Positions 36,132 through 44,511 of a stretch of 59,101 bases of DNA are shown one piece after another. A program made the position numbers and the translations under genes. How positions within the stretch are numbered: position 1 is the first letter of the stretch; each line of letters starts with the position of its first letter. Source of the DNA: Desulfobacterales bacterium. Lineage in GTDB: Bacteria; Desulfobacterota; Desulfobacteria; Desulfobacterales; JAIPEE01. A model generated the notes under the pieces. It made no database searches. It was not told the origin of the DNA and worked only from the letters and a program-made list of their open reading frames with translations. Where the stretch lies: positions 1 to 59,101 of the forward strand of contig JAIPEE010000024.1 in assembly GCA_021737275.1 (NCBI GenBank), in the 5' to 3' direction.

Positions 36132-37826
36132 CTACTTATCTCTGTAGATTTCTTTTCCCTCAAAAATTGTCATCAGTATATTTGTATTACTGATTTCAGA
36201 TGGCGGAATCTCAAGCAGATTTTGATCCAGAACAATAATATCAGCCTTTTTACCCACCTCCAATGATCCTGTTTCATCTTCAAGGAAATTGGCAAACGCG
36301 CCATTGATTGTATAGCTGGCGATCATCTCTTCGACACTTACCCGCTCCTCCGGGCCTAAAATCTCATTTGGATCATCAACACCGGGCTCACATCTATTCA
36401 CACCACCATGAATTCCCAGCATTGGCGGGCATGGCATACTCACCGGAAAGTCACTGGCTGACGCCATGATAACCCCGACATCCATAAAACTTTTCATGGG
36501 ATATTCCTTTTCCGCTCGCTCCCGGCCCAGATAGGGTAACTCAAGCTCTTTATAATTGGACCCTTTTTTAAACCACATGGGTTGAGGTACTCCCAATATA
36601 CCCATATCTGAAAATCGTTTAAAATCGCCCGGTGCCAGGACCTGAATATGGGTTACCTGATGACGTGAATCCCTTTTACCATTAGCTTTAACAGCACATT
36701 CATAAGCATCCAGTGTCATGGAAATACCGGCATCACCAATAGCATGAACATGGATCTGCAATTTTTCCTTGTCAAGAGCCTCAAACATTACATTCAAATC
36801 ATCAGGGTTCCAGATCGGTTCTCCACAAAAACCGGGTTTGTGATTATAGGGTTCATGCAGAAAGGCTGTTCCGCCTTCAACAACACCATCGACAAAAACT
36901 TTTGCTGATCTTATTTGAAATAGCGGGCTTTTATGATTTTCACACTCGATAAGTAATGCCGGAATCTGTGATACGCCCAATTCCGGTGATGTATGAATGG
37001 AAGCCCTGACACGCATTGTTAATTTGTTTTCTTCTGCAAGTGCAGCAAATGCAGTCGTATTCTCCCGATACCATCCGAGACCCAATAATGATCCTTTGTG
37101 CCCCGGTACAAGAACCATGGCATCATGAACAGTTGTGATACCCTCTCTGGCTGCTACTTCCATGTACGCATGCAGTCCTTCTTTTATTTGTTCAACAGTA
37201 AGCGGCGGCAGCACATTATGAATAAGATCCATTGCATCTTCCCGTAGTGTGCCGGAGGGTTCACCGGTTTCCGGGTCATGTTCGATTATACCGCCCTGTG
37301 GTGCAGGCGTATCTTTTGTTACACCGCAAATCTCCAATGCCTTTGAGTTAACCCAGATGGCATGCCCGTCTTCTGACATAAGGGATGCCGGTCGATCTGA
37401 GATAACTGCATCCAAATCTTCTTTTCGCGGCCCTATCGGCGGAAATAAAGTATTATCCCAACCATTGCCGTAAATTGCTTTCTTATCCTTATTGGCTGAT
37501 GCAAAAGCTCTGATGGCGTCCTGGTAAGCTTCAAGGGATGGCAGGTTATTTAAAATTACTGTTGCAACCAGTGATGCAGCCATTGATGGATGGGCATGGC
37601 TGTCAATAAAACCGGGGAGTACCATTCTGCCATTCAGGTCTATTATTTTTGTTTCCGGCCCGATAAAGGATTCGATTTCGCTATTACTCCCGACATAAAT
37701 AATTTTATCTCCACTCACGGCAATGGCTTCTGCCCGGCTTTTCTTTTCATCGACCGTATATACATAACCATTTTTAATTGCCAGATCCGCAATGTGTTTT
37801 TCATCGGTAACAGATTCTGAGCACAT
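36132..37826 (-). CDS. Amidohydrolase (YtcJ/NfdA-like), copy 2
   Basis: A 564-residue paralogue of the enzyme at 24.6-26.3 kb. It has the same metal ligands: GFIDSHAHPS near 78, IHVHAIGDAGISMTLDAYE near 360, RHQVTHIQVLAPG near 385, and ASASDFPVSMP near 460. Note that HxH is kept while RHLITHLHV of copy 1 reads RHQVTHIQV here. It probably hydrolyses an amide or cyclic imide in the same pathway. It is the second gene of the operon after the solute-binding protein. Confidence 0.9.
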   Translation of the reverse strand: MCSESVTDEKHIADLAIKNGYVYTVDEKKSRAEAIAVSGDKIIYVGSNSEIESFIGPETKIIDLNGRMVLPGFIDSHAHPSMAASLVATVILNNLPSLEAYQDAIRAFASANKDKKAIYGNGWDNTLFPPIGPRKEDLDAVISDRPASLMSEDGHAIWVNSKALEICGVTKDTPAPQGGIIEHDPETGEPSGTLREDAMDLIHNVLPPLTVEQIKEGLHAYMEVAAREGITTVHDAMVLVPGHKGSLLGLGWYRENTTAFAALAEENKLTMRVRASIHTSPELGVSQIPALLIECENHKSPLFQIRSAKVFVDGVVEGGTAFLHEPYNHKPGFCGEPIWNPDDLNVMFEALDKEKLQIHVHAIGDAGISMTLDAYECAVKANGKRDSRHQVTHIQVLAPGDFKRFSDMGILGVPQPMWFKKGSNYKELELPYLGRERAEKEYPMKSFMDVGVIMASASDFPVSMPCPPMLGIHGGVNRCEPGVDDPNEILGPEERVSVEEMIASYTINGAFANFLEDETGSLEVGKKADIIVLDQNLLEIPPSEISNTNILMTIFEGKEIYRDK

Positions 37827-37850
37827 ACTTTTCTCCCTTTTAAATCTTAT

Positions 37851-37888
37851 AGCGCCCTTTCCATACCAATTGAAAGAGCGCTTTTTTT
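37851..37888 (+). terminator. Hairpin with plus-strand T-run between operon genes
   Basis: AGCGCCCTTTC (37851-37861) pairs with GAAAGAGCGCT (37872-37882), one bulge, followed by seven Ts on the plus strand. On the minus strand, where the genes lie, there is no T-run after the hairpin, so it would act as an mRNA processing or attenuation structure between the solute-binding and amidohydrolase genes rather than as a full stop. Confidence 0.5.
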
Positions 37889-37922
37889 TATTCTGATTTT
37901 TCTACCTGTTACTCCAATTTAC

Positions 37923-39569
37923 TTACTTTGGATGAACATTAAAAAATGTCCACGGGTTAATCCAGTTTGATACACCACCCATAAATCCGGTTTCATAACC
38001 CTGCAGCAAATCTGTGTTTACCGGACAAAGTATATCAGGTCTGGCAAGTGTGTAATGGGGCAGATCCCTTAAAAGTATCTCCTGAAGCTTAAAACTGATT
38101 TCATTACGTTTATCCATATCATCTTCAGAATAAAGTGCGGTAATCAGCTTATCAAATTCAGGGTTCTGATAATATGCCGTATTCCAGCCGGCACCGCCGC
38201 CTTCTGTACTGCGCATGAATTCCCAAATCCAATCTGCATAGGGTCCCGGTTCCTCTCCACCGAAAGCCATGTCAAAGCCATTACCCTGCGGGTAGTAGAG
38301 AATATCGTAATAGGTATCCAGATCAAGCGCCTGAATATTTACATCCAGACCAACTTTCTTGAGCTGTTCTCTAATGAGCGTTGCAATTTTAACACTTTCT
38401 GCAGAATCTGTAGATGTCAGAAACTTGATTCGAATATTGCTTCCTTTTTTTGAATCATTTCTCAGGTTATCACCATCTGTATCCTTATATCCTGCTTCAT
38501 CAAGAATTTTCTTGGCTTTCTCAATGTCATGTTCATATTTGGGCAGGTTAGGATTATATTCCGGCAATTCCGGATAAATGAAGCTATCATGCGGCGTGGC
38601 ATACCCATGGTAAACCATCTGGATGATACGTTCCTTGTCTATTGCATGGACAATCGCTTTTCTCACTTCGAGATCACCTATGGGGCTATCTTCAGGATGC
38701 AGATTGAATGTCAGCCACAGCAGAGCAACTCCGGGAGATCTAACTATTTCAAGGTGGGGTTGCTTTTCTAAAATTTTTACGGCAAGTGGTGAAATGCCTG
38801 TATAGCCCAACATATCAATTTCACCTTTTTTGAGCGCCATATTTATCGCATCTGTTCCGCCATAGGGTTTAAACGAAATTTTATCTACAGTAGGCCTGTC
38901 ATCCCAGTATTCTGCAAATTTTTCAAAAATAATATATTCGCCTGCTTTAAATTCTTTCAGCTTAAAGGGGCCTGAACCGATCGCCTGCTTATTATCATAT
39001 TTTGTCATTTCATATTTATAACGTTTAAATTTATGCTTGGGCATGATCGGGAAAAAATTAAAAGGTGCATACTTGTGTCCAAGTTTTTGTTCAAGTTCAA
39101 AATCTATGGTGTGATCATCAATAATAACAATTGAATCTTTTACTGTTATGCAATCAAAATAACTGAATGTTGGATCAGAACCAGGCAGGTACTCCATTCC
39201 AAAAGCAATATCTTCTGCAGTTACCGGTTTACCATCATGCCATTTCATACCTTCTCTTAAAGAAAATCGCCATTTTTTACGATCTTCTGTTTCAAACTTT
39301 GTGATCGCCCTTGGTACAAGATTATATTCAGGACTTGGACCAAGCAGCCACGTCTGATCATAAAGCAGCTGCCAGAACATACAACCCTGTGATTCATAAT
39401 GCCATGCATTGGTAATTCTACATGAGTCCAGCATTTCAGAAGAGTCCCAACCGACTCTCAGCTCACTTTCAGCAAATGCAGCCGGTGAAGAGATAATCAG
39501 AATTACCCCTAAACATAATCCCAACATAAACGTTTTCATAACCTTATGCCCTCTTATGCGCTTTACCAT
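37923..39569 (-). CDS. Peptide/nickel-type ABC solute-binding protein, copy 1
   Basis: A 548-residue family-5 solute-binding protein (DppA/OppA type). Signal peptide at residues 11-33 (KTFMLGLCLGVILIISSPAAFA). Typical segments: KWRFSLREGMKWHDGKPVTAEDI, YKYEMTKYDNKQAIGSGPFKL, RKAIVHAIDKERIIQMVYHG and GGGAGWNTAYYQNPEFDKLI. Such proteins bind peptides, opines, nickel complexes or other small nitrogen compounds in the periplasm. No permease or ATPase gene is nearby. The start at 39569 has GAGGAG upstream, and two TetR-like palindromes lie about 250-300 bp upstream. Confidence 0.92.
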   Translation of the reverse strand: MVKRIRGHKVMKTFMLGLCLGVILIISSPAAFAESELRVGWDSSEMLDSCRITNAWHYESQGCMFWQLLYDQTWLLGPSPEYNLVPRAITKFETEDRKKWRFSLREGMKWHDGKPVTAEDIAFGMEYLPGSDPTFSYFDCITVKDSIVIIDDHTIDFELEQKLGHKYAPFNFFPIMPKHKFKRYKYEMTKYDNKQAIGSGPFKLKEFKAGEYIIFEKFAEYWDDRPTVDKISFKPYGGTDAINMALKKGEIDMLGYTGISPLAVKILEKQPHLEIVRSPGVALLWLTFNLHPEDSPIGDLEVRKAIVHAIDKERIIQMVYHGYATPHDSFIYPELPEYNPNLPKYEHDIEKAKKILDEAGYKDTDGDNLRNDSKKGSNIRIKFLTSTDSAESVKIATLIREQLKKVGLDVNIQALDLDTYYDILYYPQGNGFDMAFGGEEPGPYADWIWEFMRSTEGGGAGWNTAYYQNPEFDKLITALYSEDDMDKRNEISFKLQEILLRDLPHYTLARPDILCPVNTDLLQGYETGFMGGVSNWINPWTFFNVHPK

Positions 39570-39812
39570 ACTTTTCTTCTCCTCTTTTGAGCTGCAGGTT
39601 AAGAATATTAATCTTCCGGTTTTTATTTCAAAAAATCCAATTTTTATATGAACAAGCCATCTCCGGTCAAAAATGGCTTAATTTTTTGTTGGCGGGCTTG
39701 GGATTAAATTTTATCTCCGAAAGGGACAATAAAATGGAGATCAAAAAAGGGCCCGCCTATTTTAAAAGTGATTATTCCAGATCAAGAGGCCCCGGCGCTG
39801 TACCACGCCTAT

Positions 39813-39865
39813 TGAACTTTGTTCACTTAATAAGTAAAATACTTAGTGAACTAAGTTCATTAAGT
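39813..39865. promoter_or_regulatory. Paired TetR-like operators upstream of the supercluster
   Basis: Two palindromes with the core TGAAC-N3-GTTCA lie at 39813-39825 (spacer TTT) and 39847-39859 (spacer TAA), centres 34 bp apart. The second extends to an 11-bp-arm palindrome, ACTTAGTGAAC (39841-39851) and GTTCATTAAGT (39855-39865), with one mismatch. Position upstream of the first operon gene fits repression by the TetR protein encoded in the operon. The rest of the 39570-40083 interval shows no gene. Confidence 0.55.
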
Positions 39866-40023
39866 CAAGAAAAAAATGCCGGGACCTTCACCCTTATCCA
39901 TCACAGAAGCACAGGGTCCTTGCTACATAAAATTAACCGGGTATCAGCCTAAAGCCTTATCCTTGTTTTTCAGGTCAGAGTTATATTTTTTTTGATTGTC
40001 TGTATCTTTTACAAGACGTTACA

Positions 40024-40063
40024 AACAATAAGCCGTCCCATAAAAACAGGACGGCTTATTGTT
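40024..40063 (-). terminator. Strong hairpin after the corrinoid protein gene
   Basis: AACAATAAGCCGTCC (40024-40038) pairs perfectly with GGACGGCTTATTGTT (40049-40063) around a 10-base loop, 20 bp after the stop of the corrinoid gene. The following minus-strand sequence is only moderately T-rich (TTGTAACG). It most likely ends the methyltransferase-BCCT-corrinoid transcript. Confidence 0.7.
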
Positions 40064-40083
40064 GAACGGGTCGAACCAAAGAA

Positions 40084-40713
40084 TCAAGCTCTGGGAATCA
40101 GTTTTCTCGTGAGTTCGACGGCACCGGGTGCATCGGCACTGTAACCATCCGAATTGATTTTATCCGCATATGCCTGGGTCACCGGCGCGCCACCGATGAT
40201 TAATTTTGTATCAAGTCCGGCATTTTTAAAAAGCTTCACGCACTCTTCCATTGCCGGCATGGTTGTCGTCAGCAGAGCGGACATGGCTACCAGCTCAGCA
40301 CGGTTCTCTTTTGCCGCATCAAAAAATGCAGCAGGTTCCACATCCACACCCAGATCGACAATCTTAAAGCCGGCACCCTCAAGCATCATCGCCACAAGAT
40401 TTTTACCGATATCATGAAGATCCCCCTTAACTGTTCCGATAATAACGGTCCCTCTCGGCTTTGCATCCGTTTCGGAAAGATAAGGCCGAACCACCTCAAG
40501 ACCCGCTTTCATGGTCTGGGCGGCCATAAGCATTTCCGGCACAAAAAGGAAGCCGTCAGCAAATTTTTTACCGACTTCATCCATCGCGCCGATCAGACCG
40601 TCATTTAATATCACGGAAATATCCGTACCGGCATCAATTTCAATCTGAACGATATCCGCAATTTCACTGTCCTTGAACTCCATTACTGCATCAAAAATAT
40701 TCTGTATTGCCAT
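40084..40713 (-). CDS. Methyl-accepting corrinoid protein (MtgC/MttC-like)
   Basis: A 209-residue corrinoid shuttle. An N-terminal helical cap (1-85, VPEMLMAAQTMKAG) is followed by a B12-binding Rossmann domain with the cobalt-ligand motif DLHDIG at 98-103 (His100) and downstream LGVDV, SALLTTTMPAM and GGAPV. It accepts a methyl group from an MttB-type enzyme and passes it to a tetrahydrofolate methyltransferase, which is absent from the window. It is the last gene of the operon with BCCT and MttB copy 4, 42 bp after BCCT, with AGGAG before the ATG. Confidence 0.94.
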   Translation of the reverse strand: MAIQNIFDAVMEFKDSEIADIVQIEIDAGTDISVILNDGLIGAMDEVGKKFADGFLFVPEMLMAAQTMKAGLEVVRPYLSETDAKPRGTVIIGTVKGDLHDIGKNLVAMMLEGAGFKIVDLGVDVEPAAFFDAAKENRAELVAMSALLTTTMPAMEECVKLFKNAGLDTKLIIGGAPVTQAYADKINSDGYSADAPGAVELTRKLIPRA

Positions 40714-40755
40714 AATTAATCTCCTATAATTTTAAATATGAATATCATTCCTGCT

Positions 40756-42345
40756 TCAGGCCTTCCTGGCTGCTGCTTCATCGTCTTTAACCTTTTTAAG
40801 AAGCTTATATAGAGAAATCAGAATCATAATCATAATAAAGGCAAAGGGAAAAGCCGATACAATGGCCGCAGTCTGAAGCGCCTTTAAACCGCCGGTAATC
40901 AGCAGAACAATGGCCAGGGAACCGATAAGAAGCCCCCAGATTAATTTCATTGGAAGCCTTGGCTCCAGTTCTCCTTTGGACATCTGCATGGCCACAAAAA
41001 ATGATGCGGAATCAGCGGAAGTAATAATAAATATCAGCAGGTTAAACATAACCACAAAGCTGACGAGGGTGCCCAGGGGGTAAGTGCTCAGCAGGACAAA
41101 GATACCGGACCCTACATCGGCCTGAACGGCTTTCCACAGTTCGGCACTACCGGCCAGTTCACACTGAATGGCGGAATTCCCTACAATGCCGAACCAGATG
41201 GCGGCAATGGCCGTGGGTACCAGAGATGCGCCCAATATATATTGCCGCAATGTTCTTCCCCTTGATATTCTGGCCAGAAATCCACCGGCAAAAGGGCCCC
41301 AGGAGATCCACCATCCCCAGTAAAAAATAGTCCACCATCCCAGCCATTTTCCCTCAAATGCCTGGCCTTCGGGGTCTGTCCAGAAAGACATAAATATAAA
41401 GTTTCTCAGGTAGTCACCAACGGAATCCACCACCGTGTTGATCAATGTCGTGGTAGGCCCGAAAAATAAAAAGAAGAGAAGAACGCCGAAGGCAAGCGTT
41501 ATATTAGTGGTGCTTAAAATTCGAATACCCCGCTGAAGACCTGAGCAGGCCGACAAAATATAACCGGCAATCATGATCAAAAGGATAGTGACCATGCTGC
41601 CGGTACCCAATTCAATACCCAGCAGGGCAGAAAAACCATACTTGAATGACATGATACCCATACCCAGTGAGGCGCTGATACCGGCCACCGTAGCAAAGGC
41701 GGAAATAAAATCAACGACCCATCCCCAGAATCCCCGGGTGGCTTTTTCACCGAAAAGGCCGTAAAGGGAAATGCCCACGGTCATGGGTTTTCCATAACGA
41801 TAGGCAGGAATGGCAATGGCGGCACCGATAACCGCAAACAAGATCCATCCGTGGATCCCCCAGTGAAGAATACAGATCTGCTGGGCCACGGATATGGCTT
41901 CCTTGCTGCCGGCTTCCGCCAGATAAGGTGTCTGCTGCCAGTGGTACAAGGGTTCTGCAATGCCCCAGAAGATAAAACCGACGCCGACACCACAACTGAA
42001 GAGCATGGCAATCCACGCATAAAAACTAAACTCAGGCTCGTCTGAAGCTTTACCCAGCTTGATATCTCCGTATTTAGTTAAGGCGATAAAACCACCTGTC
42101 ACAATATACAGGGCGCAGATAATCAGATACAGCCACCCGAAATTTGTCGCAATTTTGCTTTGAAGCAGTTTTAACGTATTTGAAAAAGATTCGGAGAAGA
42201 AAAAGCCGATTAGCGTAATTCCCAGAACAAACAGGCTTGCAGACCAGAACAGGGGTTTGTTTATCTTGCCTAAAACGCCGGAATAATCTTCAGCCGGTTT
42301 TAACTTTGTATTTTCCGTGTTTGTGGAATTGCTTTTATTTGGCAT
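40756..42345 (-). CDS. BCCT-family betaine/carnitine transporter
   Basis: A 529-residue, twelve-helix BCCT carrier. The signature tryptophan-rich segment is present (FYWGWWISWGPFAGGFLARI, then SRGRTLRQY), as are GVGFIFWGIAEPLYHW and the soluble ends. It imports quaternary ammonium compounds (betaine, carnitine, choline, proline betaine). It sits between a non-pyrrolysine MttB gene (73 bp upstream) and a corrinoid protein gene (42 bp downstream), the arrangement of known betaine demethylation operons. The short N- and C-terminal tails argue for a catabolic rather than an osmosensing carrier. Confidence 0.95.
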   Translation of the reverse strand: MPNKSNSTNTENTKLKPAEDYSGVLGKINKPLFWSASLFVLGITLIGFFFSESFSNTLKLLQSKIATNFGWLYLIICALYIVTGGFIALTKYGDIKLGKASDEPEFSFYAWIAMLFSCGVGVGFIFWGIAEPLYHWQQTPYLAEAGSKEAISVAQQICILHWGIHGWILFAVIGAAIAIPAYRYGKPMTVGISLYGLFGEKATRGFWGWVVDFISAFATVAGISASLGMGIMSFKYGFSALLGIELGTGSMVTILLIMIAGYILSACSGLQRGIRILSTTNITLAFGVLLFFLFFGPTTTLINTVVDSVGDYLRNFIFMSFWTDPEGQAFEGKWLGWWTIFYWGWWISWGPFAGGFLARISRGRTLRQYILGASLVPTAIAAIWFGIVGNSAIQCELAGSAELWKAVQADVGSGIFVLLSTYPLGTLVSFVVMFNLLIFIITSADSASFFVAMQMSKGELEPRLPMKLIWGLLIGSLAIVLLITGGLKALQTAAIVSAFPFAFIMIMILISLYKLLKKVKDDEAAARKA

Positions 42346-42418
42346 TCGGTATCTCCTTTCTCTTTGCCTTTATCCCATAAAATCACATCGGTTTTTCCGG
42401 AATACAAGCGGTTACAGG

Positions 42419-43873
42419 TTATTTTCCGCGCACCTTTTCCATATAGGACCGGAGATCTTTGTCCAGACCCTTGTCAATCATCATTTCCGGCCGGCTTGCA
42501 AGAATCTCTTTGTATTTCCTGTTGGCACGGGTCATGACACTCTCCTTACCGGCAGCCTCCCACTTGTCATAGGAATTCCAGAAAGATACCGTGGGCAGCC
42601 ACTGATTTCTGAATCTTGAAAAGGTATCCTTGTGGGAGATGTAGCTGCCTCCCGGGCATACCTCTTTCATAACATCCAGGGACATTTCACTGTCCGAGGT
42701 ATCCACACCTTCGCAGATGCGGATGACCCGGCTCATCATCTCTTCGTCAATGATAAATTTTTCATAGGAGATGGTCATGATCGCATCCAGTACGCCGAAT
42801 ACCTGTTCAATCATGTGGCCGCCGGACATGAGACCCATTAACATATTCTGCATGGTTTCATAACCGGCCTGAACATCGACCTCCTTGGAATCGGTCATAC
42901 CGGCCATGATGCGCGTGGGCACCTTGTAAAAGTCAATGGCCATCTGCAGACATGCCGTGTTAATCAGGAACTGTTCAGGAGGCGCGTAAATACAAATAGC
43001 GGTTCTCATGTCGGCAACGGTGGAGGACGGGCAATAGACCATGGGGCACCCGGGTTGAATCAGTTGTACCAGCACATTGCCTGCCAGAACCTCTGCATTT
43101 TGTTGCACAATACTTCCGAAAAGGCTCATGGGAGAAGTTACGCCGGTCAGGGCGCAGGGCAGCAGATAAACCGGCTGATTTCTGCGGGCATACTCCATAA
43201 TGGTTTCAAGCGTTTCCGTGGCATATTTCATCGGGCTCAACGGATTGATGCTGACGCCCACACAATAATTGTTTTCCAGGTAATTTTCTCCGAATACCAT
43301 CTCCACCATATTCAGGGATTCCCTGGCTTTTTTGGCAGTGGTACAGCTTCCGATCAAAGGCTTATCCGTATGCCTTATCGTCTCGTAAAGCATATAGAGG
43401 GCCCGTTCACTTGCCTCTACGTCATCAGGCGCAACCGGTGTCGCTCCGGTGAGTTTTACAATATCACTGGCCTGGGACAGCTTCTGAAAATTGGCGTAGT
43501 CCTCCAGCTTCCCCCGGCGTTTTCCTCTGTCCATATCTTCACAGAAAACACAACCCACATTGGGATGGGGAGCAAAACCGTCTCCGATGGTCACCGACTG
43601 CACTTCATTTCTTGCCTTATGGCGATAGGTGACCGGCGCCAGATCCATGGCGTTTTCCGCCATGTCCCTGGGAATAAATACGGTTTTTCCTTCCACTCTG
43701 GCCCCGTGACGCTTGAAGACGGCAAGGGCTTCCTCGTGTTCAAAAATAGCCCCGGACTGCTCCAGGAGTTCAATGCCGGCCTCGTGTATTCTGGGTAAAT
43801 CGGCCTCTCCTACAATTTTGGTACGAGGTAGTTTTCTTGTACTTGAATTACAGAATGTATTGGATGTGATCAT
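42419..43873 (-). CDS. MttB-superfamily methyltransferase, copy 4 (MtgB/MtpB-like)
   Basis: A 484-residue MttB homologue without amber codon. Motifs: KIVGEADLPRIHEAGIELLE, HPNVGCVFCEDMDRGKRRGK, GVSINPLSPMKYATETLE, ALTGVTSPMSLFGSIVQQNA, MAGMTDSKEVDVQAGYETMQ and GGSYISHKDTFSRFRNQWLP. Together with the downstream BCCT carrier and corrinoid protein it forms a complete uptake/first-methyl-transfer unit for a betaine. It is the first gene of the operon, behind a 361-nt leader from a perfect sigma-54 promoter. AAGGAGA precedes the ATG. Confidence 0.93.
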   Translation of the reverse strand: MITSNTFCNSSTRKLPRTKIVGEADLPRIHEAGIELLEQSGAIFEHEEALAVFKRHGARVEGKTVFIPRDMAENAMDLAPVTYRHKARNEVQSVTIGDGFAPHPNVGCVFCEDMDRGKRRGKLEDYANFQKLSQASDIVKLTGATPVAPDDVEASERALYMLYETIRHTDKPLIGSCTTAKKARESLNMVEMVFGENYLENNYCVGVSINPLSPMKYATETLETIMEYARRNQPVYLLPCALTGVTSPMSLFGSIVQQNAEVLAGNVLVQLIQPGCPMVYCPSSTVADMRTAICIYAPPEQFLINTACLQMAIDFYKVPTRIMAGMTDSKEVDVQAGYETMQNMLMGLMSGGHMIEQVFGVLDAIMTISYEKFIIDEEMMSRVIRICEGVDTSDSEMSLDVMKEVCPGGSYISHKDTFSRFRNQWLPTVSFWNSYDKWEAAGKESVMTRANRKYKEILASRPEMMIDKGLDKDLRSYMEKVRGK

Positions 43874-44244
43874 CTCTCTTTTCTCCTTTCATGATTCTGT
43901 GGTTGCATCAATATTGCTATAATAGTTTGGAAAAAGCATCCGCTCTTTGAAAAATCGGCCGGCGATAAAAAAACCATAACATTTCAGCAGTGTTAAACGC
44001 CGAGTCTTCAGATGCTGTCTTTATTTTTAAAATTCATATGTACGCCTCACGCTATTGGGATAAGGTGAGTACGCACAGCTGACCTGAATACCATGCTATC
44101 CGGTATTTCCTGAAAAGTTTATGGACTTGGTTGTTTCCGGAAAATGCCTGCAAAGTAAACAGACCGGCATAGTATTTCCCTTTTTAAATCAGGTTCCGAA
44201 CCGCTTAAATCTCTCGATTTATATCGAATCAATCAAAGTATTTT

Positions 44245-44260
44245 AGCAAAGGCTGTGCCA
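44245..44260 (-). promoter_or_regulatory. Sigma-54 (-24/-12) promoter of the betaine operon
   Basis: The minus strand reads TGGCACAGCCTTTGCT, with GG at 44259-44258 and GC at 44247-44246 separated by exactly 10 bases: a consensus RpoN promoter. Transcription should start near 44234 and run into MttB copy 4 at 43873. The gene for a GAFTGA-type activator lies just upstream. The 43874-44234 leader contains no gene; a bulged hairpin near 44040-44075 is the only structure noticed. Confidence 0.85.
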
Positions 44261-44405
44261 GATGTTCATTCAGTATATCCCGACCTGTTGCTAAAAAACG
44301 ATTTATAAACTTGATATAATTATAAATTTTGAAAAACAGATGATCATTAAATTATGATTGCGATTTGTTATTATATGTTCAGAAATGTGTGGGAAATGGA
44401 AAGAC

Positions 44406-44511
44406 TATTCACAATTGAATACAATTTTTATTAAATTTTAATAAAAATATTTGATATTATTATCTTTATTACATTAATTCATAATTGAATAGTATTATTC
44501 TAAGTTGAATA
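44406..44511. promoter_or_regulatory. Three palindromic activator sites (UAS)
   Basis: A 16-bp palindrome TATTCA-N4-TGAATA occurs at 44406-44421 (perfect), 44476-44491 (5-bp arms) and 44496-44511 (5-bp arms). Centres are 70 and 20 bp apart, i.e. close to whole helical turns, and lie about 150-245 bp upstream of the sigma-54 promoter. The last one overlaps the regulator's stop codon. They are the likely binding sites of the sigma-54 activator. Confidence 0.65.

Noticed and set aside
39587-39952. 121-residue plus-strand frame upstream of the corrinoid gene
   Set aside because: No ribosome binding site or family resemblance; it covers the promoter and palindromic operator region of the opposite strand.
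27038-43873. Pyrrolysine-containing trimethylamine methyltransferases
   Set aside because: All four MttB frames reach normal length without an internal TAG, so pyrrolysine is not used in them.
43874-44234. Cobalamin riboswitch in the leader of the corrinoid operon
   Set aside because: I looked for a B12-box-like sequence on the minus strand and found none; only a bulged hairpin is present.
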